Origin: an uncultured Gammaproteobacteria bacterium
Lineage (GTDB): Bacteria > Pseudomonadota > Gammaproteobacteria > GCA-002705445 > GCA-002716945
Reading direction: 5' to 3'
Length of the DNA stretch: 19,497 nt
Assembly (NCBI GenBank): GCA_913046125.1
Contig: CAJWRL010000006.1
Coordinates: 1 to 19,497 of the forward strand
Shown here: positions 5,150 through 11,541 of the stretch, piece after piece
How positions within the stretch are numbered: the first letter of the stretch is position 1
Layout: each line of letters opens with the position of its first letter
Program-made: the position numbers and the translations under genes
Notes under the pieces: model-generated
The model's input: the letters and a program-made list of their open reading frames with translations, nothing else
Told to the model about the DNA's origin: nothing
Database searches by the model: none

Positions 5150-5827
5150 CTAGTCCTCTTTAAAATTATTTACAGCATCAATTGATTTATGCGGAAGGAA
5201 AATACCACAACCATATAGTTTCTTATCACCCACACCCTCTTCTTGTAGCTTAAGTGACTCCTCTTTAGATAAGTCAGCAATCATAAGTGATCTTGTATAT
5301 AGTGTCTTTTCACCGAAGCTAATTACCATGGATCTTCCACAGAGTGCTTTTCTAATATTAATATTTAAGCCTCTTAATTCTTTTTGAATTATATTAAGGA
5401 AATCTTCTTCTGATGTCTTATGATCACTCATCACAAACCTGCAGAACAAGTCTTTAACAACCAAGAAATTTTTAACTTTTGAGCTACCAATTTTTAATGT
5501 ATTTCCAAAAAGCCTTATCTCTCTCCCTTCTATACATTTAATATCATTAATTTGGTTTTTATTGATGCGCATTATAAGCTTTGCTCTTTTAGATAAAGGT
5601 ATATTCTCGCTATCAGGACGTACCCATCCGTTGCCTGACATCGGCCCATGCAGTGTTTGAATGGCATTTCTATTATCATTTTTGATCTCAGGGACTAGGT
5701 TTAGGATTTCTGAAGAGAGTTCGTATGCATGGTCATATGGAAGTTCTTTACAATCAACAGAAAACGATAATTCCGCCATATCTGAACTATCAGCTATTGG
5801 TTTTTTTTCTTCTTCCTCTTGCCACAT
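5150..5827 (-). CDS. Stand-alone Cas6/Cmx6-like RAMP-superfamily protein
   Basis: A 225-residue protein that resembles the Cas6/Cmx6 group (type I-MYXAN CRISPR crRNA-processing endoribonucleases). Matching features in order: an N-terminal beta-strand then LPYDHAYELSSEILNLVP with His33 where that group has its DHGY motif; IQTLHGPMSGNG; LSKRAKLIMRI; IEGREIRLFGNTLKIGSSKV; a second domain with LNIIQKELRGLNINIRKALC; and at the end KEESLKLQEEG followed by the glycine-rich loop GVGDKKLYGCGIFLP (198-212), a RAMP hallmark. No CRISPR array and no other cas gene is present in this window. The ATG at 5827 lies 2 nt after the preceding stop, with AAGAGA a few bases upstream; a longer start at 5878 would overlap that gene. 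The lone context suggests RNA binding or cleavage for another purpose. Family resemblance fairly sure; activity unknown. Confidence 0.75.
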   Translation of the reverse strand: MWQEEEEKKPIADSSDMAELSFSVDCKELPYDHAYELSSEILNLVPEIKNDNRNAIQTLHGPMSGNGWVRPDSENIPLSKRAKLIMRINKNQINDIKCIEGREIRLFGNTLKIGSSKVKNFLVVKDLFCRFVMSDHKTSEEDFLNIIQKELRGLNINIRKALCGRSMVISFGEKTLYTRSLMIADLSKEESLKLQEEGVGDKKLYGCGIFLPHKSIDAVNNFKED

Positions 5828-5829
5828 AT

Positions 5830-6024
5830 TTAGTCTCTTATATAACCACTGAAGACACTTTCTACACGATCTTGCCAATTCTCTGGAGTATCTGGAAAGG
5901 GTGGTTTCAAATCAAACCTTATAAACATTTCTCCTTCGACAGCCTTCTGTCTAACGACTTCCAAAAACTCGTCAAATGTCTCAACATCTTTGTGTTCTAT
6001 TAGTAGCGTACTGAGATAAAGCAT
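5830..6024 (-). CDS. Hypothetical small protein between the TauD-like and Cas6-like genes
   Basis: A 64-residue protein that I do not recognise. It has a likely helix (VETFDEFLEVVRQKAVEG), then a strand-like MFIRFDLKPPFPDTPENW and a short C-terminal helix (QDRVESVFSGYI). The initiation codon overlaps the TauD-like stop by one base (TAATG), and the next gene begins 2 nt after its stop, so it is embedded in a tightly packed operon, which is the main argument that it is real. No cysteine, signal peptide or membrane segment is present. A role together with the Cas6-like protein is possible from context only. Confidence 0.6.
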   Translation of the reverse strand: MLYLSTLLIEHKDVETFDEFLEVVRQKAVEGEMFIRFDLKPPFPDTPENWQDRVESVFSGYIRD

Positions 6025-6851
6025 TATAACCTCTCGTAAGATCTGATCCTTAAAAGTTTTCTTTTTACCTTATCATCTTTGAATGCCTTTCTTCCATGTA
6101 AAATGTTGTTAGTTATAATCCCTTCATTTTTTTGTAGCTTGTACGTTAAAGAATATTTGGCGCAATTACCTTCTATAATTTCTCTCAGCTTTATTACCGC
6201 AGAATTAGCCTTTGCACTTGTGCCAATGTTATCTTTTCGCATAGAGAACCTCATGTGTAATCTTTTATACTTATTTTTGAAAGAGAAAATATAAGTTGAG
6301 ATCTCTGATCTAGATGTGTATTTGCTCTCGGGTATGGTTAACGCGTCTTCAGCCATTAAATTATTTATATCGTCATTTCTTAAGAGGTATTCTCTCAAAA
6401 CTAATTCATGATCAAGTAAATAATTCTCACCTCCTTGGGTTGCTGGATTGACACAGTGAAGGAGCCAAGAAAAAATTGATTTTTTATCATAGTAACCATC
6501 AGTATGCCAATTAAGCGGCTTATCTGTGTAAGGTATATAATTTATTTTGCTGTTTTGTAAAGGTGTAATTGTACTAATTTCATTCGATTCTATGTTGTTG
6601 CAATCATAAGTTCTCATCCCAACTAATTCGACAAATTTTAAAAGATTAGTATTAGACTTTAAAGCGATCTTAGATGAATATATGCAGCTATTATATTTAT
6701 AGATTGTCTCTTTGATCTTAGCGATCTCAGAGGTTTTTACATTATTTATGTCATGGATATTTACTAATATACCATCACTATTCTGAGGGATATTCTTCTC
6801 TTTTTCCTCTGCCCATCTTAGAAATTCTGCTGATTTTGCTGTAAATATCAT
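6024..6851 (-). CDS. TauD/TfdA-family Fe(II)/2-oxoglutarate dioxygenase
   Basis: A 275-residue oxygenase of the TauD/TfdA family, normal in length. The facial triad is visible: His116-x-Asp118 in NWHTDGYY and distal His252 in NNILHGRKAF, with Arg268/Arg270 in the closing LLRIRSYERL available for the 2-oxoglutarate carboxylate. The segment NPATQGGENYLLDH is the usual TauD loop. The family cleaves or hydroxylates taurine, alkyl sulfates, carboxylates and others, so the substrate is open; a sulfonate or sulfate ester that would release sulfite is attractive beside dsr genes but unproven. It is the first gene of the minus-strand accessory operon and is divergent from dsrA across 144 bp. No clear Shine-Dalgarno sequence precedes the ATG at 6851. 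Confidence 0.85.
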   Translation of the reverse strand: MIFTAKSAEFLRWAEEKEKNIPQNSDGILVNIHDINNVKTSEIAKIKETIYKYNSCIYSSKIALKSNTNLLKFVELVGMRTYDCNNIESNEISTITPLQNSKINYIPYTDKPLNWHTDGYYDKKSIFSWLLHCVNPATQGGENYLLDHELVLREYLLRNDDINNLMAEDALTIPESKYTSRSEISTYIFSFKNKYKRLHMRFSMRKDNIGTSAKANSAVIKLREIIEGNCAKYSLTYKLQKNEGIITNNILHGRKAFKDDKVKRKLLRIRSYERL

Positions 6852-6928
6852 ACTTTTATATATTGTTAATTTTTAGGTCATTTTAATACTTGTTTTTTAT
6901 GATAATTCCATGCAATATTAACTTCACG

Positions 6929-6956
6929 TGGACATATTAGAAATCAATGATAAAAT
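6929..6956 (+). promoter_or_regulatory. Candidate sigma-70 promoter of the dsr operon
   Basis: TGGACA (6929-6934) and TAAAAT (6951-6956) are separated by 16 bp and each differs from consensus at one position. A start of transcription near 6963 would leave a leader of about 33 nt with AGGGGAA as ribosome binding site before the GTG at 6996. It lies in the 144-bp region shared with the divergent TauD-like operon. A partial inverted repeat (TCCATG at 6907-6912, CGTGGA at 6927-6932) overlaps the -35 box and could be an operator, with low certainty. I could not point to a convincing promoter for the leftward gene. Confidence 0.45.
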
Positions 6957-6995
6957 AATATACATTGGAAACCAAAGGATTTTAGGGGAATATTT

Positions 6996-8252
6996 GTGAA
7001 AAAACATGATACACCAATGATTGATGAGCTAGAGAATGGCCCATGGCCTAGTTTCATCAGTGGCATAAAAAGACTCAGAGATACACATCCAGAAAAAAGA
7101 ATTAATGAGATGACAAATGACCTTCTTGGTCAGTTGGAGCATTCATACGAAACACGTAAAGGTTACTGGAAAGGTGGGACAGTAAGTGTATACGGCTACG
7201 GAGGCGGTATCATACCAAGATTCTCAGAAGTGGGTAGTGCCTTTCCTGCATCCAAAGAATTTCATACATTAAGAGTCCAACCACCTGCGGGTAATTTCTA
7301 CTCAACAAGCATGCTTAGACAGCTTGCAGATAGTTGGGAGAAACATGGATCTGGTTTGGTAACATTCCATGGACAAACAGGTAATATCATGTTCATTGGA
7401 TCAACAACAGAAAACACACAACATTTCTTTGATGAGATCAATGATTATGGATTTGACCTTGGTGGTGCAGGACCTTGCGTAAGAACAGCAATGTCATGCG
7501 TTGGTGCTGGACGTTGTGAGATGTCTAATGTAAATGAACATAAAGCTCACAGACTCTTAGTTAATAACTTTACAGACGATGTGCACAGACCTGCCTTACC
7601 ATACAAATTCAAATTCAAAGTTTCAGGTTGTCCAAATGATTGCATGAACTCCATTGAGAGAGCTGACATGTCAGTAATAGGAACATGGAGAGATGATATT
7701 AAAGTGGATCAAGAAGAGTTTAAGAAGTACGTAGAGATGAAAGGACGTAAGTACGTTATTGATAATATCGTAACGAGATGTCCTACTAACGCAATCTCAT
7801 TAAATGATGATGATTCAATTCAAATTGATAATCAAAACTGCGTCAAGTGTATGCACTGTCTAAATGTTGTCCCTAAAGCACTTCAATGTGGAGATGACAA
7901 AGGTGTAACAATACTTATTGGCGGTAAAAGAACTCTTAAAATTGGTGATTTGATGGGCACAGTCATTGTTCCATTTATGAAGCTAGAAAAAGAAGAGGAT
8001 TGGGAGAGACTAGTCGAGATTGCAGAAGAGACGATTGATTTTTGGGCTGATAATGCCCTTGAACATGAGAGATGCGGTGAGATGATTGAAAGAATTGGGC
8101 TTGTGAATTTCCTAGAAGGAGTTGGTATTGACGTAGATCCAAACATGGTGGCTAATCCGAGAGAAAGTTCTTACGTCAGAACAGATGACTGGGATGACGA
8201 AGCTGTCAAATGGTATGAAAAAGCCGATCAACGTGAAAAGGATTCAGCATAA
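6996..8252 (+). CDS. dsrA: Reverse-type dissimilatory sulfite reductase subunit alpha
   Basis: Catalytic alpha subunit of the cytoplasmic DsrAB siroamide enzyme, which in sulfur oxidisers converts DsrC-bound sulfur to sulfite. At 418 residues it has the expected length. Cluster-binding motifs are present: CVGAGRC (Cys168, Cys174) and CPNDC (Cys212, Cys216) for the siroheme-coupled [4Fe-4S], and an inserted ferredoxin domain with Cys262 (RCPT), then Cys282, Cys285 and Cys288 (CVKCMHC). The oxidative direction is inferred from dsrEFH and dsrL in the same operon. It starts with GTG at 6996, supported by AGGGGAA 5 nt upstream, and overlaps dsrB by one base (TAATG), consistent with equal amounts of the two subunits. 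Confidence 0.97.
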   Translation: MKKHDTPMIDELENGPWPSFISGIKRLRDTHPEKRINEMTNDLLGQLEHSYETRKGYWKGGTVSVYGYGGGIIPRFSEVGSAFPASKEFHTLRVQPPAGNFYSTSMLRQLADSWEKHGSGLVTFHGQTGNIMFIGSTTENTQHFFDEINDYGFDLGGAGPCVRTAMSCVGAGRCEMSNVNEHKAHRLLVNNFTDDVHRPALPYKFKFKVSGCPNDCMNSIERADMSVIGTWRDDIKVDQEEFKKYVEMKGRKYVIDNIVTRCPTNAISLNDDDSIQIDNQNCVKCMHCLNVVPKALQCGDDKGVTILIGGKRTLKIGDLMGTVIVPFMKLEKEEDWERLVEIAEETIDFWADNALEHERCGEMIERIGLVNFLEGVGIDVDPNMVANPRESSYVRTDDWDDEAVKWYEKADQREKDSA

Positions 8253-9337
8253 TGAGTGAGAGTGCAAAAAAAGAGATGAGAACACCGATTGAGACTGGAT
8301 GTCCTGATGGTTTTCAATACATGCATCCTACGATGCGAAAAAACTTTGGTCAATGGAAATACCATGAACACCCAAGACCAGGGGTTTTAGTACATGTAGC
8401 TCATAGTGGTGAGGAAATTTGGACTGTAAGGGCCGGAACACAACGTATATTAGACGTATTCACACTGAGGACTTTGTGTGATATTGGTGATGAGTTTGCC
8501 GATGGGTATGTAAGATTCACTATAAGAAGTAACATCGAGTACATGGTTAGTGACAAAGATAAAGTGCAACCACTTATTGATGCCCTAGAGAAGGAGGGGT
8601 TTATAGTCGGGGGAACAAAAAACTCAGTTGCAATGATTTCTCATACTCAAGGTTGGTTACATTGTGATATCCCTGGTACTGACGCATCCGGCGTCGTAAA
8701 AGCAATGATGGACGAACTAATTGATGAATTCAGAAATAATGACATGCCTAATCGTGTTCATTTGACTACATCTTGCTGTCAAATTAACTGTGGTGGACAA
8801 GGTGATATTGCAATAAATATCCAGCATACAAAACCACCAAAAATTAATCATGACTTGGTTTCAAATGTATGTGAAAGACCATCTGTGGTCGCGCGTTGTC
8901 CAGTGGCTGCTATCAGACCAGCAATGGTAAATGGCAAACCCTCTTTAGAAGTTGATGAAAAAAAATGTATATGTTGTGGTGCGTGTTTCCCACCATGTCC
9001 TCCAATGCAGATCAATGATCCAGAGCACAGTAAACTGGCTATATGGGTTGGTGGAAATCACTCTAATGCTAGAAGTAAACCATCTTTTCAGAAACTTGTC
9101 GCAGCCGGTATTCCTAATAACCCACCAAGATGGCCTGAAGCAACGGCAATCGTAAAACGAATTTTATCTGCATATAAAGAAGATGCTCGTGATTGGGAAA
9201 GAATCAACGACTGGATTGAGAGAATAGGTTGGCCAAGATTTTTTGAACTTACTGAACTACCATTTACAAAATATCATATTGATAATTGGCGCGGTGGCAG
9301 AAAAACTCTCAACTCATCGGCATACGTTAGATTTTAA
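8252..9337 (+). CDS. dsrB: Reverse-type dissimilatory sulfite reductase subunit beta
   Basis: Beta subunit of the alpha2-beta2 DsrAB enzyme, 361 residues. The cofactor region shows SCCQINCGGQGDIAI (Cys175, Cys176, Cys180), followed by CERPSVVARCPVAAIRP (Cys207, Cys216), and a ferredoxin domain KCICCGACFPPC (Cys239, 242, 245, 249). The wording TTSCCQINCGGQGDIAI is like that of oxidative-type enzymes such as Allochromatium DsrB. AAAAGGA sits about 9 nt before the ATG, inside the end of dsrA. A 12-nt gap leads to dsrE. Confidence 0.97.
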   Translation: MSESAKKEMRTPIETGCPDGFQYMHPTMRKNFGQWKYHEHPRPGVLVHVAHSGEEIWTVRAGTQRILDVFTLRTLCDIGDEFADGYVRFTIRSNIEYMVSDKDKVQPLIDALEKEGFIVGGTKNSVAMISHTQGWLHCDIPGTDASGVVKAMMDELIDEFRNNDMPNRVHLTTSCCQINCGGQGDIAINIQHTKPPKINHDLVSNVCERPSVVARCPVAAIRPAMVNGKPSLEVDEKKCICCGACFPPCPPMQINDPEHSKLAIWVGGNHSNARSKPSFQKLVAAGIPNNPPRWPEATAIVKRILSAYKEDARDWERINDWIERIGWPRFFELTELPFTKYHIDNWRGGRKTLNSSAYVRF

Positions 9338-9349
9338 TTACCAGCTATC

Positions 9350-9742
9350 ATGAAGTTTGGAGTTTTAATTAACGAGGGCCCTTACCAACATCAAGCTTCT
9401 GACACTGCCTACAAATTCATAGAGGCTGCGATCGAAGAAGGACACGAGATATTTAGAGTTTTCTTCTATCATGATGGTGTTAATAACGGCACTCGATTGG
9501 CTACTCCTCCTCAAGACGATAGACACATTCCAAACCGTTGGACTGAATTAGCTGAGAAACATGACCTTGATCTTGTACTCTGTGTAGCAGCAGCTCAAAG
9601 AAGAGGAATGGTAGATGAAGATGAGATGAAAAGAAATAGCAAAGACGCTAACAATATCGCAGGTAAATTTAGAATATCAGGGTTAGGCCAATTAATAGAA
9701 GCAGGCATACAAGCCGATAGAATGATTACATTTGGTGATTGA
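9350..9742 (+). CDS. dsrE: DsrE, sulfurtransferase subunit of DsrEFH
   Basis: Subunit of the cytoplasmic DsrE2F2H2 complex, homologous to TusD of the tRNA-thiolation relay, which hands sulfur to DsrC. The 130-residue sequence has the typical FGVLINEGPYQHQASDTAY start and the active cysteine Cys78 in LDLVLCVAAAQRRGM, the same position as the sulfur-binding Cys78 of Allochromatium DsrE. The end, GLGQLIEAGIQADRMITFGD, is conserved. There is little Shine-Dalgarno sequence before the ATG, so translation may be coupled to dsrB. The presence of dsrEFH marks the operon as sulfur-oxidising rather than sulfate-reducing. Confidence 0.95.
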   Translation: MKFGVLINEGPYQHQASDTAYKFIEAAIEEGHEIFRVFFYHDGVNNGTRLATPPQDDRHIPNRWTELAEKHDLDLVLCVAAAQRRGMVDEDEMKRNSKDANNIAGKFRISGLGQLIEAGIQADRMITFGD

Positions 9743-9743
9743 C

Positions 9744-10130
9744 ATGGAAGATCAAGAGTTAGAATCAGGAATCGTAAAAAAATTCATCTATGTGAATAGA
9801 AAAGCTCCACACGGAACAATCTACGCACATGAAGCTCTTGAAGTAGTTTTGATTGCTGCTGCATTCGAGCAAGATGTATCACTAGCATTCATTGATGATG
9901 GAGTGTACCAACTCAAAAAAGGTCAGAATACAGATGGTATAGCCACGAAAAACTTTACTAAAACATTTGGAGCTTTAGAAATGTATGACGTTGAAAAGTT
10001 ATATGTTGAAAAAGAGTCTCTAGAAGAACGTGGTCTAAGCGAAGATGATTTGTCTGTCGATGTCGAAGTTCTAGCATCTTCAGACTTAAAAAAACTATTT
10101 AATGAATCTGAGGTATTTTTTAATTTTTAA
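9744..10130 (+). CDS. dsrF: DsrF subunit of DsrEFH
   Basis: Middle subunit of the DsrEFH hexamer, TusC-like, 128 residues from the ATG at 9744. Visible family pattern: KKFIYVNRKAPHGTIYAHEAL, then LIAAAFEQDVSLAFIDDGVYQL, and the MYDVEKLYVEKESLEERGL segment. It has no cysteine, in line with sulfur transfer being carried by DsrE and DsrH. The ATG at 9744 begins one base after the dsrE stop; an in-frame TTG at 9732 would give four more residues inside dsrE and is less likely. GGTGA just upstream, in the end of dsrE, may serve as ribosome binding site. It overlaps dsrH by one base. Confidence 0.93.
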   Translation: MEDQELESGIVKKFIYVNRKAPHGTIYAHEALEVVLIAAAFEQDVSLAFIDDGVYQLKKGQNTDGIATKNFTKTFGALEMYDVEKLYVEKESLEERGLSEDDLSVDVEVLASSDLKKLFNESEVFFNF

Positions 10131-10432
10131 TGTTACACACAATTAACAAATCGCCTTTTGAAAAGGATAGTCTCAAGACTTGTTTAAGATATGCAGAGAA
10201 GGGCTCATCAGTATTATTTATCGAGGATGCTGTGTATGCATGCACAAAAGGAACAATTTTCGAAAAGCAGATATCTGATAACCATGCAAATATTAGTTTT
10301 TATGTACTGGGACCGGATCTTGAAGCAAGAGGGCTTGATAATTCAAATTTAACAAATAATATAGAAATTATAGATTATAAAGGTTTCGTTAAACTTGTAG
10401 CTGATAACGAAAAAACTCAAAATTGGCTTTAA
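10130..10432 (+). CDS. dsrH: DsrH subunit of DsrEFH
   Basis: Third subunit of DsrEFH, TusB-like, 100 residues. It starts MLHTINKSPFEKDSL with Cys18 in the conserved SLKTCLRYAEKGSSVLFIEDAVYA context, corresponding to the conserved DsrH cysteine, and has a second cysteine at 38. The FYVLGPDLEARGL segment and the ending in Trp-Leu match the family. The ATG shares a base with the dsrF stop (TAATG), implying coupled translation. The strong ribosome binding site of dsrC follows its stop. Confidence 0.93.
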   Translation: MLHTINKSPFEKDSLKTCLRYAEKGSSVLFIEDAVYACTKGTIFEKQISDNHANISFYVLGPDLEARGLDNSNLTNNIEIIDYKGFVKLVADNEKTQNWL

Positions 10433-10433
10433 C

Positions 10434-10438
10434 AGGAG
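10434..10438 (+). promoter_or_regulatory. Strong ribosome binding site of dsrC
   Basis: AGGAG with 6 nt to the ATG at 10445, the best Shine-Dalgarno match in the operon. DsrC is the substrate carrier and is usually needed in excess over the enzymes, which fits a strong site here. Confidence 0.75.
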
Positions 10439-10444
10439 AGAAAG

Positions 10445-10777
10445 ATGGCAATTGAAGTAAATGGCAAATCTTTAGAAACAGACGAAGAGGGATACTTAGC
10501 AAACCTCAACGACTGGGAAAAAGATGTAGCGACAGTAATGGCAAAAGAAGATGATATTGATCTTTCAGAGGATCACTGGGAAATTATAAACTTCCTTCGT
10601 GAATACTATGAAGAGTATCAAATTGCACCAGCTGTAAGAGTTCTTACAAAAGCTGTTGGCAAGAAACTTGGTAAAGATAAAGGAAACAGTAAATACTTGT
10701 ATGAACTTTTCCCTTATGGACCAGGTAAACAAGCATGTAAATTTGCAGGTCTTCCTAAACCTACTGGTTGCGTATAA
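10445..10777 (+). CDS. dsrC: DsrC sulfur carrier protein
   Basis: Small cytoplasmic sulfur carrier of 110 residues. Both functional cysteines are present on the mobile C-terminal arm: Cys98 in GPGKQACKFAGLP and the penultimate Cys109 in PTGCV. In sulfur oxidisers DsrC receives sulfur from DsrEFH and presents it to DsrAB, with DsrMKJOP handling the redox state of the two cysteines. Having both cysteines distinguishes it from TusE (last cysteine only) and from the cysteine-free paralogue at 4725-5063 in this same window. A 25-nt gap with GGGAAAGG leads to dsrM. Confidence 0.97.
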   Translation: MAIEVNGKSLETDEEGYLANLNDWEKDVATVMAKEDDIDLSEDHWEIINFLREYYEEYQIAPAVRVLTKAVGKKLGKDKGNSKYLYELFPYGPGKQACKFAGLPKPTGCV

Positions 10778-10802
10778 GTAATCATAAGGTCAGGGAAAGG
10801 CA

Positions 10803-11540
10803 ATGTCATTTGTAACAATATTGTATGCAGCGTTGTTCTACTTCGCTGCAACGATATTATTTGTAGGTTTAGCATACCGAGTTTATGAATATGCTAAGAT
10901 ACCAGCACCACTAAAAATACCAACACCACCAGCTCCAATGACTCAGAGAGGTGTTGCTATCCGAATTTTTAGAGAGGTGGTTTTTTTCGAAAGTCTTTTT
11001 TCTGCGACAAAATGGACATGGCTTTTCAGTTGGATATTTCATTTAGCGCTTTTACTTGCGGCTTTGAGGCACCTTAAATATTTTACTGATCCTGTTTGGT
11101 TTTGGGTCTCTTCTGAACTAGTCCAGGTTGCTGGCCATTATGCGGCATACCTTATGCTCGCTGGCTTGCTTGGATTATTTGCAAGGCGGGTATTTGTAGA
11201 TAGAGTGAGATATATTTCATCACCATCAGATTATTTAATACTTGTCCTTATCATTGCAATTGCTGGCTCTGGTTTAATGATGAAGTGGTTTCCCTCTGAC
11301 ATTCTTGCCATAAAGTTATTTTTTGTTGGGTTATTAACTTTTAATTTTTCAGAGCTTCCATCTGATGCTGTACTGTTAATTCATTTATCTCTAGTTATTG
11401 CATTAATGATAATTTTTCCTTACAGTAAGCTCTTACATGCACCTGGTTTATTTTTTAGCCCTACAAGGAATCAGGTTGATAATGCAAGGAGCAAAAGGCA
11501 TGTAGCTGACTGGGCTAAAAGAATGGAGTCTACAAAATAA
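10803..11540 (+). CDS. dsrM: DsrM, cytochrome b subunit of DsrMKJOP
   Basis: Inner-membrane di-haem cytochrome b subunit, NarI-like, 245 residues. About five membrane helices are visible (near 5-27, 72-92, 107-129, 143-162 and 190-207). Candidate haem b ligands are His80, His90, His112, His194 and His212, the last in YSKLLHAPG, a family motif. DsrM exchanges electrons between the quinone pool or periplasmic partners and DsrK on the cytoplasmic face. GGGAAAGG lies a few bases before the ATG. One base separates its stop from the dsrK start. Confidence 0.95.
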   Translation: MSFVTILYAALFYFAATILFVGLAYRVYEYAKIPAPLKIPTPPAPMTQRGVAIRIFREVVFFESLFSATKWTWLFSWIFHLALLLAALRHLKYFTDPVWFWVSSELVQVAGHYAAYLMLAGLLGLFARRVFVDRVRYISSPSDYLILVLIIAIAGSGLMMKWFPSDILAIKLFFVGLLTFNFSELPSDAVLLIHLSLVIALMIIFPYSKLLHAPGLFFSPTRNQVDNARSKRHVADWAKRMESTK

Positions 11541-11541
11541 C

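Noticed and set aside
5725..6003. Plus-strand open frame of 92 codons across the Cas6-like and 64-residue genes
   Set aside because: Antisense to two genes with shared operon junctions; no recognisable domain.
4298..6851. Possible CRISPR array expected near the Cas6-like gene
   Set aside because: I looked for regularly spaced direct repeats of 20-40 bases on both strands and found none; all sequence except an 86-nt gap is coding.
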